From contig JAJEGS010000034.1 of the NCBI GenBank assembly GCA_022819745.1, positions 124,001 to 188,000 of the forward strand: a stretch of DNA of 64,000 nucleotides. The letters run 5' to 3'. Below, one piece after another: positions 10,002-19,074 of the stretch. The first letter of the stretch is position 1. Each line of letters opens with the position of its first letter. This DNA is from Candidatus Latescibacterota bacterium (GTDB taxonomy: Bacteria; Latescibacterota; UBA2968; UBA8231). The notes under the pieces were generated by a model, which worked only from the letters and a program-made list of their open reading frames with translations, ran no database searches and had not been told where the DNA came from. Made by a program: the position numbers and the translations under genes.

Positions 10002-12179
10002 TCATTTAGCGGTGGTTTCTTCGATGCGCACGGCGCACTGCTTGTAGTTAGGCTCGCGCGACTTCGGGCAGAACGCTGGGAGGGTGAGCTGGTTGACGCA
10101 CTGCTCGGCAAAGTGAAAGGGCACAAAGACCTGGTCTGGCTGAATCGTCTCGGTAATCCTCAGCAGCAAGCCCTCGACGCGCCCGCGTCTGGAGACCAAA
10201 GAGACGCGGGTGCGCGGGCCGAGGCGGAAGCGTCGCGCGGTCTGCGGATGGATCTCGACCCAAGGCTCGGGCGAGAGCTTTTCCAGCATCGGCACGTCGC
10301 GGGTCTTGGTCCGCGTGTGCCAGTGCTCTACCGTGCGTCCGGTGTTGAGCAGAATGGGATACTCGTCGTCCGGCGGCTCGGGCAGCGGCAGCGGCGCAGT
10401 GTACAACAATCGCGCCCGGCTGTCCTCAGTGGGGAAGCGCCCATCGGTGTACAGGCTGTCAGCACCCTCGGGATGCGCGTCGTTGCAGGGCCACTGTATC
10501 CCGCCCAAGGCGTCCATCTTCTCATAGCTCATGCCGCTGTAATCGCAGAGCTGTCCCTTGGATATTCGGCGCATTTCCGCGAATGCATCGGCCGCGCCGC
10601 GCCATCCGGGAAAGAGTTCGTCGCTGACCCCGAGCACTCGGGACAAATCCATGAAAATATCGAAATCGGCCTTGGCTTCCCCCGGCGGCGACACGGCTTG
10701 CCGCACCCGGCTAGCGCGGCGCTCGCTGTTGGTATAACTGCCGCTCTTCTCGCCCCACACAGCCGTCGGCAAGACCAAGTCGGCCAGTTCGGTAGTAGGC
10801 GTCGGGTGGAAACCGTCTTGCACTACGAGCAGATCGAGGCCAGCCAGCGCCTGGCGCAACCGCTCCTGATCGGGAAAGCTGGCCAGCGGATTAGTGGCAA
10901 TCACCCACAGTGCCTTGATGCGGCCCGCTATGATGGCGTTGATGATGTCGGGATAGGCCAAGCCGCGCTTTTTCGGCAGTCGTTCCGCGTCCAACTCCCA
11001 CAACGCCGCTAGTTCCTCGCGATCTACCCGGCTTTCAAACTTGCGGTAGCCCGGCAGCGATGAGGCAAAGCCAAACTCGCGGGTGCCCATGGCATTGCAC
11101 TGGCCGGTGATGGACAACGGCGCAGCTCCTGTGCGGCCGATGTTGCCGGTAATCAGCGCGAGGGTGTTGATCAAGCTGACGGTATCCGTCCCTTGCGTCG
11201 AGTGATTGACGCCCATCGTCCACGCGAAGAGGACGTTATCGGCCTTGGCGATGGCCTCAAAGGCCGCCCAGATCGCTTCGGGGCTTAAACCTGTGTGTTC
11301 GGACACCAGTTCAATGGGATAGTGCCTAGCGTGTTCGGCCAGCGCCTCAAAACCAGTGGTATGGTCATCGACAAAGTCTCGGTCCACATAGCCGTGCTCA
11401 ATCACCAAGTTGATCACGCCGTTGAGCAGATACACATCGCCGCGCGGCCGGATCGGCAGATAGAGGTCGGCAAACATCGCCGTCTTGGTCTTGCGCGGGT
11501 CGCAGACGACCAGCGTGTAATCTTCGTTCTGGTTGAGATGATGCCAGAGGATGGGGTGATTGTCGGCGATATTCGCACCGATCAAAAAGACTGTATCGGC
11601 CTCTCGCAGACCGCGATACGATCCCGGCGGGCCGTCCGAGCCAAAGCTCTGTTTGTAACCAGCTACCGCCGAGCTCATGCACAGCGTGGTATTGCCGTCG
11701 TAATTGCTCGTGCCAAAGCCCAGTTGCACTAGTTTGCCTAGCGCGTAAAACTCCTCGGTGACGAGCTGGCCGGTTGACAGCACGGCAAAACTCTCTTTCC
11801 CGTACTGCTCCTGAACCCGGCGCACCCGTCCCACCATCTCCTCGTAAGCCCGTTCCCAAGAGACGGGTTCGCCGCGCCACAGCGGGGCGTGAGCGCGATT
11901 GGGGCTTTTCAGGGGCAGGTGCTCGCTCAAGCCTTTCGGACAGAGGCTGCCCTCGTTGACCGGGTGTTCCTCATCGCCGTGCACCGAGACTATTTCGCCG
12001 CCTTTGACTCCCACTACCATGCCGCAACCCACCGAGCAGTAGCCACAGGTAGTCTTGACCCAGCGTTCGGGGATTTTCTCTTGCGCCAGATATCCGTACT
12101 GAGGGTCGCGACCAAAGGCGTACTCGTCCGCCTTAATGTCAAAACCGAGGGATTCCTTGATTTTCTGTACGAGTGTCAT
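10002..12179 (-). CDS. narB: Assimilatory nitrate reductase catalytic subunit
   Basis: 725 aa molybdopterin oxidoreductase, close to the length of cyanobacterial NarB (about 730). An N-terminal [4Fe-4S] site uses Cys45, Cys48, Cys52 and Cys80. The Mo-bisMGD fold follows, with a C-terminal dinucleotide-binding beta-barrel ([11 protein letters not shown] region). There is no Tat signal, so it is cytoplasmic and reduces nitrate to nitrite. It has no C-terminal [2Fe-2S] or flavodoxin-like extension. Electrons must come from a partner, and the fused FeS/membrane protein directly upstream, whose stop is 2 bases before this start, is the obvious candidate. Confidence 0.92.
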   Translation of the reverse strand: MTLVQKIKESLGFDIKADEYAFGRDPQYGYLAQEKIPERWVKTTCGYCSVGCGMVVGVKGGEIVSVHGDEEHPVNEGSLCPKGLSEHLPLKSPNRAHAPLWRGEPVSWERAYEEMVGRVRRVQEQYGKESFAVLSTGQLVTEEFYALGKLVQLGFGTSNYDGNTTLCMSSAVAGYKQSFGSDGPPGSYRGLREADTVFLIGANIADNHPILWHHLNQNEDYTLVVCDPRKTKTAMFADLYLPIRPRGDVYLLNGVINLVIEHGYVDRDFVDDHTTGFEALAEHARHYPIELVSEHTGLSPEAIWAAFEAIAKADNVLFAWTMGVNHSTQGTDTVSLINTLALITGNIGRTGAAPLSITGQCNAMGTREFGFASSLPGYRKFESRVDREELAALWELDAERLPKKRGLAYPDIINAIIAGRIKALWVIATNPLASFPDQERLRQALAGLDLLVVQDGFHPTPTTELADLVLPTAVWGEKSGSYTNSERRASRVRQAVSPPGEAKADFDIFMDLSRVLGVSDELFPGWRGAADAFAEMRRISKGQLCDYSGMSYEKMDALGGIQWPCNDAHPEGADSLYTDGRFPTEDSRARLLYTAPLPLPEPPDDEYPILLNTGRTVEHWHTRTKTRDVPMLEKLSPEPWVEIHPQTARRFRLGPRTRVSLVSRRGRVEGLLLRITETIQPDQVFVPFHFAEQCVNQLTLPAFCPKSREPNYKQCAVRIEETTAK

Positions 12180-12181
12180 CG

Positions 12182-13750
12182 CTAGCCCCGTCGCGCTACC
12201 GAGCGGTGGGCTTCGACGATGAAATTGCCCGCGATATTAGTGCCGACGACCGTGGTAAAAAACAGGTAGCGCTGCAAGAATACATAGGCCACCAAGCCAG
12301 CGACGCCCACGGTCGCCGCAGCGATCGAGACCACACCAACGCCCAAGGCCAAGAGTCCCATCAGCGCCAACAGGGCCGCACCATTTTTGTACATCCGCAA
12401 GCGGGCGAAGTGATCGCGGTAGAGTTCGGCGCTGGCCTTGAGCTCAAAGGTCTCGCTTTCCGCCAAGTGACAGACGAAATCCGAGTGCAATTTCGCGTAG
12501 GCTAGCAGCGCCAGCGCCGCCGCCAAAGCCGACGCCTGCACACTCCATCCCGCTTCCCCACCTAATACCAGTGCCAGCGCCAGTACCGCCGGACCGACGA
12601 TCCATGCCACGGCAAAGAAATCGACCGTGGTCTTGCGGAAATTCCACGCCGGACGAGCCGGCACCCGATAGAGCCGAGCGCTGGCGTAAATGCCGGCGAT
12701 GCCCGCCAAAACCGCTACCGCCCCCAATGACAGCCGCGCACCGACTCCACCCAAGGCTTCCGCACTCACCCACCCCAAACCTTCGGTCGCCAACAGGAAC
12801 GCCGCATAGGCAAAGGCGACTTTGGCAAAAAGCGACAGTGCCAGCACTTCGCGCGACAACCACGACGTGTGCCAGTTGCGAATCGCGCGGAAGGCAAAGG
12901 CTGGTCGCCCCAGATGCAAAGTCGATGCGGTGAGCGAAAGACCGATCAGCCCCATCAGCACGGCGGCCAGCGCGCCGAGCGCGGTACCCGCTAGCTGCAC
13001 TGCGCCGCTGAGCGAACGCAGCAAATCCACCGCGTATATCGCCGCAAAGCCTCCCAAGCCGATCTGGGTCAGCACCGTCATAAAGATCAGCGGCGAATGC
13101 GGCTCCTCTGGCTCGACAAAGTCGCCGGTGACTGGGTGCAGACTGCTGGGATCGACGCCTTCGGGCAAGGTGATTTTCGTCGAAGGCATGGAGATTTCTG
13201 GCGCGGGCATTCCCGGGGCGGCACCAGCGTCCTCGTAGGTTGCGAACACCTCCTCAAGCGGCACGGTCTCAATCTCAATCGCCCCGGCCGGGCACGCCTG
13301 TGCGCAAGCGGGCTCGCGGCCTTCTTCGAGCCGATTGACGCACATGTCGCACTTGGACACCACGCCGCGCTCAGGCTGGAAGCTCGGCACGCTATACGGG
13401 CAGTTCCAAGTGCAGTACTGGCAGCCAATGCAGACATCCGCTTGGTGAATGACGATGCCGCTCTCGTCAATTTTGTAGGCATCAACCGGGCAGCCCTTGG
13501 CGCAAGGGGCATCCAAGCAGTGGTTGCAGCCGCTAGAAAGGAAAAAGCGCAATGTGTCGGGATACTCGCCGCCCTCGACTTCGCCGACGCGCCGCCACTG
13601 GGTATCTACGGGCAGGCCATTCTGTTCACTACAGGCCACCTCGCAGGCGTGGCAGCCGACGCAGAGATCCATGTGGAAGTGGAAGCGCGTCTGGGTCGAG
13701 CGGTTGTCTGTGCGAAAACCGGGCAGGTCGGGCTTTTCTATTATATCCAT
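12182..13750 (-). CDS. Fused DmsB-like ferredoxin and DmsC-like membrane anchor
   Basis: 522 aa starting MDIIEKPDLP. Four cysteine clusters (30/33/36/40, 75/78/83/87, 107/110/113/117, 134/137/149/153) form a DmsB/NrfC-type four-cluster ferredoxin. A C-terminal half of about eight hydrophobic segments resembles DmsC/NrfD-type quinol-oxidising anchors. It is the first gene of the nitrate operon and probably passes electrons from the quinone pool to NarB. The start at 13750 is preferred because a sigma-54 promoter match ends at 13797, inside any longer frame. The ribosome site is weak. Confidence 0.85.
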   Translation of the reverse strand: MDIIEKPDLPGFRTDNRSTQTRFHFHMDLCVGCHACEVACSEQNGLPVDTQWRRVGEVEGGEYPDTLRFFLSSGCNHCLDAPCAKGCPVDAYKIDESGIVIHQADVCIGCQYCTWNCPYSVPSFQPERGVVSKCDMCVNRLEEGREPACAQACPAGAIEIETVPLEEVFATYEDAGAAPGMPAPEISMPSTKITLPEGVDPSSLHPVTGDFVEPEEPHSPLIFMTVLTQIGLGGFAAIYAVDLLRSLSGAVQLAGTALGALAAVLMGLIGLSLTASTLHLGRPAFAFRAIRNWHTSWLSREVLALSLFAKVAFAYAAFLLATEGLGWVSAEALGGVGARLSLGAVAVLAGIAGIYASARLYRVPARPAWNFRKTTVDFFAVAWIVGPAVLALALVLGGEAGWSVQASALAAALALLAYAKLHSDFVCHLAESETFELKASAELYRDHFARLRMYKNGAALLALMGLLALGVGVVSIAAATVGVAGLVAYVFLQRYLFFTTVVGTNIAGNFIVEAHRSVARRG

Positions 13751-13796
13751 TATCCATGATTCTGTTGGGGCGCAAATGATCGAGCTACAGACTTTA

Positions 13797-13813
13797 AGCA
13801 AGAGTAATGCCAA
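13797..13813 (-). promoter_or_regulatory. Sigma-54 (-24/-12) promoter of the nitrate operon
   Basis: On the minus strand TTGGCATTACTCTTGCT matches the consensus TGGCACRNNNNTTGCW at nearly all positions, with the GG and GC dinucleotides spaced exactly 10 bases apart. Transcription would start near 13786, giving a leader of about 36 bases to the start at 13750. Confidence 0.65.
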
Positions 13814-14192
13814 GAATGGAGAGAAAGACGGTGTGATTATGTCTCAAGTTATTGATAAAAATATACTTATCGAATAAAAAAATGGTTTTTTTGCAAGGTG
13901 ATTCGACCTTAGGAAACTGTCCAAAAACTACAAAAATTGTATTATTTGCCGTCAATAAACCCCATTTTTGTATTTCTTGGATCGCCACACGAGTGCTTTC
14001 TGCCCGATCAAATTTCGACTTTGCCACCACGAGGTGTTGGAGAACACATATTTGTGATAATTAGGACATTTTTGTCGGTTTTCTGCAAAAATGTGCGCTC
14101 CATAGCAGCAGAGTGAAATATAATTAAATAACACCTAAACAGTTGATAAACATATAAATACAGCGATTCGTCGAACTCCTGTATCCACAAGC

Positions 14193-14208
14193 TGGCCTGT
14201 GTTTTGCT
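14193..14208 (+). promoter_or_regulatory. Sigma-54 (-24/-12) promoter of nirBD
   Basis: TGGCCTGTGTTTTGCT fits TGGCACRNNNNTTGCW except at the two bases after TGGC. The GG and GC pairs are 10 bases apart, as sigma-54 requires. The expected start of transcription is near 14219, 25 bases before the nirB start. Confidence 0.55.
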
Positions 14209-14243
14209 TATTGGCCTCAAGCTATGTTTACAGGAGAAAACCG

Positions 14244-16749
14244 ATGATAGCATCTAATCGGCCCCACTTAGTCGTCGTTGGCAATGGCATGGTGGGGCAC
14301 CGCTTTTGTGAGGAAATGGTCGCGCGCGACGGCCAGCAGCAGTTTCGCATCCACGTCTTCTGCGAAGAGCCGCGCTTGGCCTACGACCGCGTCGGCCTCA
14401 GTAAATACTTCTCGGGCACCCCGGTCGCCGACCTGATGCTCGGGAAAATTGAATGGTATCAAGAGCACGGGATTGAAACCCATATTGGCGACCGGGCCAC
14501 GGCCATCCAGCGCGAGCAAGGCATCGTCACCTCCCTGCGCGGCGAGGCCATAGAGTACGACCGCCTCGTACTGGCCACTGGGTCCGCCCCTTTCGTCCCA
14601 CCCATCGACGGCGTCGCCAAAGAAGGTGTATTCGTCTATCGCACGATAGAAGATCTAGAAGCCATTGCCGCCTACGGCCAAAAGGCACGGCGCGCTCGTG
14701 CTAGGCGGTGGGCTATTGGGCCTCGAAGCGGCCAAGGCCCTCGTCGATATGGGGCTGGAGACTACCGTCGTCGAATTCAACACCCGGCTGATGCCTCGCC
14801 AGATCGACGACGCGGCCTCATCGTTGCTGGTTGAGGAAATGGAGGCCCTCGGGGTCGAAGTCCTACTCGGCAAAGGTGCCCAGCGCTTTCTCGGCGACGA
14901 CAAAGTCACGGCCGTCTCCTTTGGCGGGGAGGATGAGCGGGCCTTCGACATGGTCGTCATCTCCACCGGCATCCGCCCGCGCGACGAGCTGGCGCGCGAG
15001 TGCGGACTAGCAATCGGCGAGCGCGGCGGCGTGGTCGTAAACGATGCGCTCACCACCAACGACCCACACATCTACGCCATTGGCGAAGTGGCCCTGCATC
15101 GCGGCATTATCTATGGCTTAGTCGCCCCGGGCTATGACATGGCCGCCATTCTCGCCGAGCGCCTCTGCGGGCCGGAAAACCCCGTCTTTACCTCGGGCGA
15201 CTTCTCGACCAAGCTCAAGCTCATGGGCGTCGATGTAGCCAATTTCGGCGACGCCTTCGGCGAAACACCCGGCAGCCGGGTTATCTATTTCCACAGCGAT
15301 GTCGCCCGCGTGTACAAACGCCTGACCGTTAGCGGGGAGCACCTGCTTGGCGGCATGCTAGTCGGCGACGCCTCGGAATACAACCACTTCTTGCAGATGG
15401 TCAAAAACAAGACCCCCTTGCCCGGCGATCCCCACGAACTGCTGCTCGGCGCATCCAACGGCAAGGCGGTCGGCCTCAATCCACAGGACCTGCCCGACGA
15501 CGCGCAAATCTGCTCGTGCAACAACGTCGCCAAGGGCGCACTCGTCCGCGCTGTAGCCGAAGGCTATACCCAACTCGGCCCGCTCAAGGACGCCACGCGC
15601 GCCGGCACGGGCTGCGGCGGCTGCATACCCTTGGTAACCGACATCCTCAACGCCGAACTCACAGCCCAAGGCCTAGAAGTCAATACCCACCTCTGCGAGC
15701 ACTTCGCCTATTCGCGGCAGGAGCTGTTCCAGATCGTCAAAATCAACCGCGTCAAGCACTACGGCGACTTGCTGGCCCGCTATGGCCAAGGGCACGGCTG
15801 CGAGATCTGCAAACCCGCCGTCGCCTCTATCTTAGCTAGCACCTGGAACGACCTCATCCTCGAACAGGAGGAACTGCAGGACACCAACGACCGCTTCCTC
15901 GCCAACATTCAGCGCGGTGGCACGTATTCGGTCATTCCCCGGGTGCCCGGCGGCGAGATTACGCCCGCCAAGCTGATTGTCCTCGGCCAAGTCGCGCAAA
16001 AATACGACCTCTACTGCAAAATCACCGGCGGCCAGCGCGTCGATTTGCTCGGCGCACGGGTCAATCAGCTACCCTTCATTTGGGAGGAGCTAATCGCCGC
16101 GGGCTTTGAGAGCGGGCACGCCTATGGCAAGGCCCTGCGCACGGTCAAAAGCTGCGTCGGCACCACTTGGTGCCGCTACGCCGTGCAGGATTCTACCGAC
16201 TTCGCCATCCGCATCGAAGAGCGCTACCGAGGCATCCGCGCCCCCCACAAAATCAAGGCCGCCTGCTCGGGCTGCGTGCGCGAGTGCGCCGAGGCCCAAG
16301 GCAAGGACTTCGGCTTAGTCGCCACTGAAAAGGGCTGGAATCTCTACGTTTGCGGCAACGGCGGTGCCAAACCTCAGCACGGGGTCCTGCTCGCCGCGGA
16401 TCTCGACGAGGAGACCTGTACCAAATACATCGATCGCTTCCTCATGTATTACATCCACACCGCTGACAAGCTGACCCGCACCGCCACTTGGTTCAATCAG
16501 CTCGAAGGCGGCATCGAATATCTGCGCCGGGTAATCATCGACGATCACCTCGGGATCTGCGCGCAGCTAGAGGAGGATATGGCCCACTTAGTGGCGACCT
16601 ATCAATGCGAGTGGAAGGCGGTCGTCGAAGACCCGGAGCGCCGCAAGCGCTTCCGCCACTTCGTCAACAGCGACGACGAGGACGACAATTTGCAGTGGAC
16701 ACACGAACGGGAGCAAAAGCGGCCCGTCAACTGGGAGATAGTAGCATGA
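14244..16749 (+). CDS. nirB: Nitrite reductase [NAD(P)H] large subunit, interrupted by a frameshift
   Basis: Read with one base removed at the AAAA run 14680-14683, this gives a full-length NirB of about 834 aa. It has an FAD/NAD(P)-binding reductase (GNGMVGHR at the start, LGGGLLGLEAA just after the shift), a BFD-like [2Fe-2S] domain (CSCNNVAKG and GTGCGGC) and a siroheme/[4Fe-4S] domain (SCVGTTWC and ACSGCVREC). As sequenced, the first frame ends at 14834 and the second is open from 14665 to 16749. The start at 14244 has an AGGAG site 7 bases upstream. Everything apart from the one-base shift is intact, so a sequencing or assembly error is as likely as a real mutation. Confidence 0.85.
14680..14683 (+). 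other. Frameshift site in nirB (AAAA run)
   Basis: The N-terminal reading continues as QKARRARA, clearly out of frame, while the +1 frame gives RHGALVLGGG, the expected second dinucleotide-binding motif. Deleting one A joins the two as YGQRHGALVLGGG. Confidence 0.8.
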
Positions 16750-17105
16750 GCGAAGCCATAGCAGTAGAGCAGTGGGTGCGAGTCGCCCGAGTCGAGGACT
16801 TCCCCAGCAATGCTGGAGCCTGTGTCAAGCTGGGAGACGAGCAGATCGCAGTATTCAATTTTGCCTCGTACCGCGATTGGTACGCCTGCCAGAACATGTG
16901 CCCCCACAAGCGCGATATGGTACTCTCTCGCGGCTTGATCGGCGATCAAGAAGGCACGCCCAAAGTCGCCTGCCCCCAACACAAGAAGACATTCTCGCTG
17001 ATCGACGGAAGGAACCTCGCCGGCGAGGAGTACAGCATCAATATCTACCCAGTAAAGGTAGAACAGGGCTTCGTCTATATCGGCGCGGGCTCAGCCAGCA
17101 ACTAA
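16746..17105 (+). CDS. nirD: Nitrite reductase small subunit (Rieske type)
   Basis: 119 aa. It has a Rieske [2Fe-2S] signature of C52-P-H54 and C76-P-Q-H79, the form seen in many NirD proteins. Its ATG overlaps the nirB stop (ATGA), so it is translationally coupled to it. It works with NirB in cytoplasmic reduction of nitrite to ammonium. Confidence 0.9.
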   Translation: MSEAIAVEQWVRVARVEDFPSNAGACVKLGDEQIAVFNFASYRDWYACQNMCPHKRDMVLSRGLIGDQEGTPKVACPQHKKTFSLIDGRNLAGEEYSINIYPVKVEQGFVYIGAGSASN

Positions 17106-17109
17106 ACTA

Positions 17110-17132
17110 CTGCGCTCCTTCGCCTAGCGCAG
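17110..17132. terminator. Hairpin between nirD and the convergent toxin gene
   Basis: CTGCGCT and AGCGCAG form a 7-bp stem around an 8-9 base loop. It lies 4 bases after the nirD stop and covers the stop of the convergent gene. There is no U-tract, so any terminator activity is uncertain. Confidence 0.3.
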
Positions 17133-17441
17133 CAGCCGCTCGCTAAACAACGTCCGCGCCAGCGCACGCACATCCCGCTCACCAGCCAAATGAGTCTGCC
17201 CCACCGACACCAACACCACCTCGACCTCCCCAAGCCCTACCCGATAGACGATGCGGAACCACCCGCTCGGCGGCCGCAGGCAGCGGTAGCCCTTTAACTC
17301 GCCGACCAAGGGCCACCCCTGTTCCTCGGGATCGATTGCTAGCCCTGTGATGTATTGGTCCACTTGCTCGGCAATCCGCCGGTTGAGCAGACCTTGCCGC
17401 GACTCTAAGGCGCGCTGCGCCAAGACGACGCGCAGCGTCAT
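17124..17441 (-). CDS. ParE/RelE-family toxin
   Basis: 105 aa, the usual size of the ParE/RelE superfamily. The fold is suggested by an N-terminal helix pair, then the central strands LKGYRCLRPP and WFRIVYRV, and a late VVLVSVGQ strand. It overlaps the upstream antitoxin gene by 4 bases. Whether it acts as an mRNA interferase or a gyrase poison cannot be told from the sequence. Confidence 0.75.
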   Translation of the reverse strand: MTLRVVLAQRALESRQGLLNRRIAEQVDQYITGLAIDPEEQGWPLVGELKGYRCLRPPSGWFRIVYRVGLGEVEVVLVSVGQTHLAGERDVRALARTLFSERLLR

Positions 17442-17695
17442 TGCCCCTCCCAGACGGCGCGCTCGCCCGCCTCAATCTGGCGGATGCCTTCGCGCAGCGC
17501 GGCGCACTCGGCCTCGTCGCCGAGTACCTCTAACGTTTCGACAATGCCTTGGTAAAGCGACCACGGCATCAGCGCGAGCACTGGCTGCCCACGGCGCGTT
17601 ACGGCGAGGGCACTTGCTTCGGGTTCGGCGGCGAAGCGATCGGGCAATTGATTCAGGACTTTGCGGGCTTCGGCGATGGGCATAGATTGGAGCAT
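17438..17695 (-). CDS. Phd/YefM-family antitoxin
   Basis: 85 aa. The N-terminal half (IAEARKVLNQLPDRF, then LAVTRRGQPVLALM) is the Phd/YefM DNA-binding fold and the acidic C-terminal helix would neutralise the toxin. A GAGGAAAT site precedes the ATG at 17695. The antitoxin-first order and the 4-base overlap with the toxin gene fit an autoregulated TA operon. Confidence 0.8.
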   Translation of the reverse strand: MLQSMPIAEARKVLNQLPDRFAAEPEASALAVTRRGQPVLALMPWSLYQGIVETLEVLGDEAECAALREGIRQIEAGERAVWEGQ

Positions 17696-17707
17696 ATTTC
17701 CTCTTTT

Positions 17708-17723
17708 GTACCGTATATGGTAC
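17708..17723. promoter_or_regulatory. Palindromic operator candidate for the TA operon
   Basis: GTACCGTATATGGTAC, an almost perfect palindrome 12 bases upstream of the antitoxin start. Phd/YefM antitoxins autoregulate through palindromes in this position. Confidence 0.5.
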
Positions 17724-17879
17724 TAAATTAAGTACTCTTAGCGACTGTCTGGATGGCCCACAATTGTAGGATTTCTCCGTGAATCTGCAAGAGCGTGGAA
17801 ATTGCCAATGAATAACCTATTGATAACACTCTATATATGAAATCCTTGAAAAAGGCACGCAATTGTGCGTACATTTAAC

Positions 17880-17897
17880 AGTACTAAAAAGAGTACT
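17880..17897. promoter_or_regulatory. Second GTAC palindrome
   Basis: AGTACT-AAAAAG-AGTACT. It shares the GTAC core with the 17708 site, and a further AAGTACTCTTA lies at about 17730. It may be another binding site of the same antitoxin. Confidence 0.3.
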
Positions 17898-18062
17898 TTA
17901 ATGCAAAGCTAAATTTTTCAATCAGATGCGATGGGATGCCAACTGCGATCTGCTTGGATACGAGTCGTTTTTTTCTACGTAATTCGCGCCTAACGTCCGC
18001 AGTATAAGGTCGTGGTGAGGTACTGCGCTCGGCATGAAAGATGCTCGCGCCCTGCTGTCCAA

Positions 18063-18101
18063 TGTCATGCTGAGCGGAGCGCAGCGGAGTCGAAGTATCT
18101 C
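18063..18101 (+). repeat. Dispersed repeat family R1 (TGTCATGCTGAGCG... GAGTCGAAG)
   Basis: The TGTCATGCTGAGCG core, then GCGGAGTCGAAG and ATCTC. Related copies are at 21180-21264 (inverted pair), 24705-24731 and 25813-25850. An inverted, shorter arm lies just upstream at about 18024-18046. All copies are intergenic. Confidence 0.7.
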
Positions 18102-18186
18102 ATACCTAGATAGCACTAATGCAGGCAATAACAGCTCATTTGCTTCCCCGTTGGCATTCCCTTTTCCCGCTCTTATATTTTCGATC

Positions 18187-19074
18187 ATGTCCGACGGTGA
18201 ATTCATCCGGCCCTTTCCCGCCCTCACCTCCGCCCAGCGCTATCACCTCGAAGTCTATGGCTATGTGGTGGTTGAAAACGCGATCGAGCAAGACCTGACC
18301 GAGCGCCTGATAGAGGCCATGCTCCGGCTCAAACGCGACCTCCTGTCCGCCCCAGACCCGGCCACGGCCCGCGTCCGCAACTGCCGTCTCTCCTCCTATC
18401 GGCCTCACTACCTGCACTTTGCCCACATCCTCGAAGCCGATCCCGCGATTTTCGAATACCTAACTCATCCGCGCTTGGTCGGCATGGCCGAGGAACTCGT
18501 CGGCGGCACCGTGCGCCTCGAAGAATCCGAGGCCGCCGTCAACGAGCGCGACCCAGAGCTCGACCTCACTGCCGCGCCGCGCTACGGCTTCCACACCGGT
18601 ACCAGCCCAGACGTGGGCACGTACGTCGAAAACGGCCTTTATCACTGCACCTTTGTCAAAACCCTGACCAACCTCACGGAACTCGGCCCAGACGACGGCG
18701 GCACCGTGGTCATCGCCGGCAGCCACAAGGTCAAATGCGACCGCGAGACCATCATCGCCGCGGCGTACGAGGACCCCGCGCTGATCCACCAAGTGGTCGC
18801 GCCCGCCGGTTCAACCCTGCTCTTTGGCGAGGCCCTGATCCACGCCACCGGCCAGATCCGCTCCGACCGCGAGCGCGTCATCGTCATCGGCGGCTACACC
18901 CCGCCCATGTTCCAAGCCTGGAACGGCCAAGAGCCGAGCGCTGAATTCATCGCTCAAACGCCCGAACCCCTCAAGCCGCTCATTGCCGGCAGCGACAAGT
19001 GGAGCTGGCAACAGCGCCGTCGCCGCCTCGACGACTCGGCTGAGCTCGCCGAAGACATGCCGGTCGCCCCGTGA
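18187..19074 (+). CDS. Phytanoyl-CoA dioxygenase (PhyH) family protein
   Basis: 295 aa starting MSDGEFIRPF. The double-stranded beta-helix core shows in YGFHTGTSPD, LYHCTFVKTLTNL, DDGGTVVIAGSHK (strongly PhyH-like) and LIHATGQIRSDRERV with a candidate distal iron ligand. Family members are Fe(II)/2-oxoglutarate oxygenases, but the usual HxD triad is not clear here, so the substrate and even catalysis are open. The stop overlaps the GTG of the next gene (GTGA), making phyH-dgcN-dgcA one coupled operon. Confidence 0.75.
   Translation: MSDGEFIRPFPALTSAQRYHLEVYGYVVVENAIEQDLTERLIEAMLRLKRDLLSAPDPATARVRNCRLSSYRPHYLHFAHILEADPAIFEYLTHPRLVGMAEELVGGTVRLEESEAAVNERDPELDLTAAPRYGFHTGTSPDVGTYVENGLYHCTFVKTLTNLTELGPDDGGTVVIAGSHKVKCDRETIIAAAYEDPALIHQVVAPAGSTLLFGEALIHATGQIRSDRERVIVIGGYTPPMFQAWNGQEPSAEFIAQTPEPLKPLIAGSDKWSWQQRRRRLDDSAELAEDMPVAP
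19027..19055 (+). repeat. Intragenic repeat R4 at the end of phyH
   Basis: Carries ACGACTCGGCTGAGCTCGCC then GAAG. The same word recurs in frame inside dgcA at 20290-20335. Here it encodes the LDDSAELAED tail of the PhyH protein. Confidence 0.6.

Larger units (their letters stand above)
13751..14243. other. AT-rich divergent promoter region of the nitrate and nitrite operons
   Basis: 493 bases, clearly more AT-rich than the flanks, without a credible gene. It contains a -24/-12 promoter match toward each operon. Possible regulator sites are an AAGGT-N6-ACCTT inverted repeat at about 13895-13910 and a spaced inverted repeat of TTATTGATAA (13849-13858) with TTATCGAATAA (13867-13877). An NtrC-like activator is expected to bind here, but I see no textbook NtrC site. 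Confidence 0.7.
17696..18186. other. Intergenic region between the TA pair and phyH
   Basis: About 490 bases without a credible gene. It holds two GTAC-rich palindromes (17708 and 17880) on the TA side, an AT-rich middle, and a dispersed GTCATGCTGAGCG-type repeat at 18063-18101. Confidence 0.6.

Noticed and set aside
9995..10126. Longer start for the NrtA-like protein
   Set aside because: It reads antisense-like Ser-rich codons within narB; the 9994 start has a GAGGAG site and a signal peptide.
13867..13910. NtrC-binding sites between the nitrate operons
   Set aside because: The inverted repeats found do not match the NtrC consensus well enough to call.
14680..14683. Programmed frameshifting in nirB
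   Set aside because: An AAAA run alone, without a slippery heptamer or a following structure that I can see, is weak evidence; an extra base is simpler.
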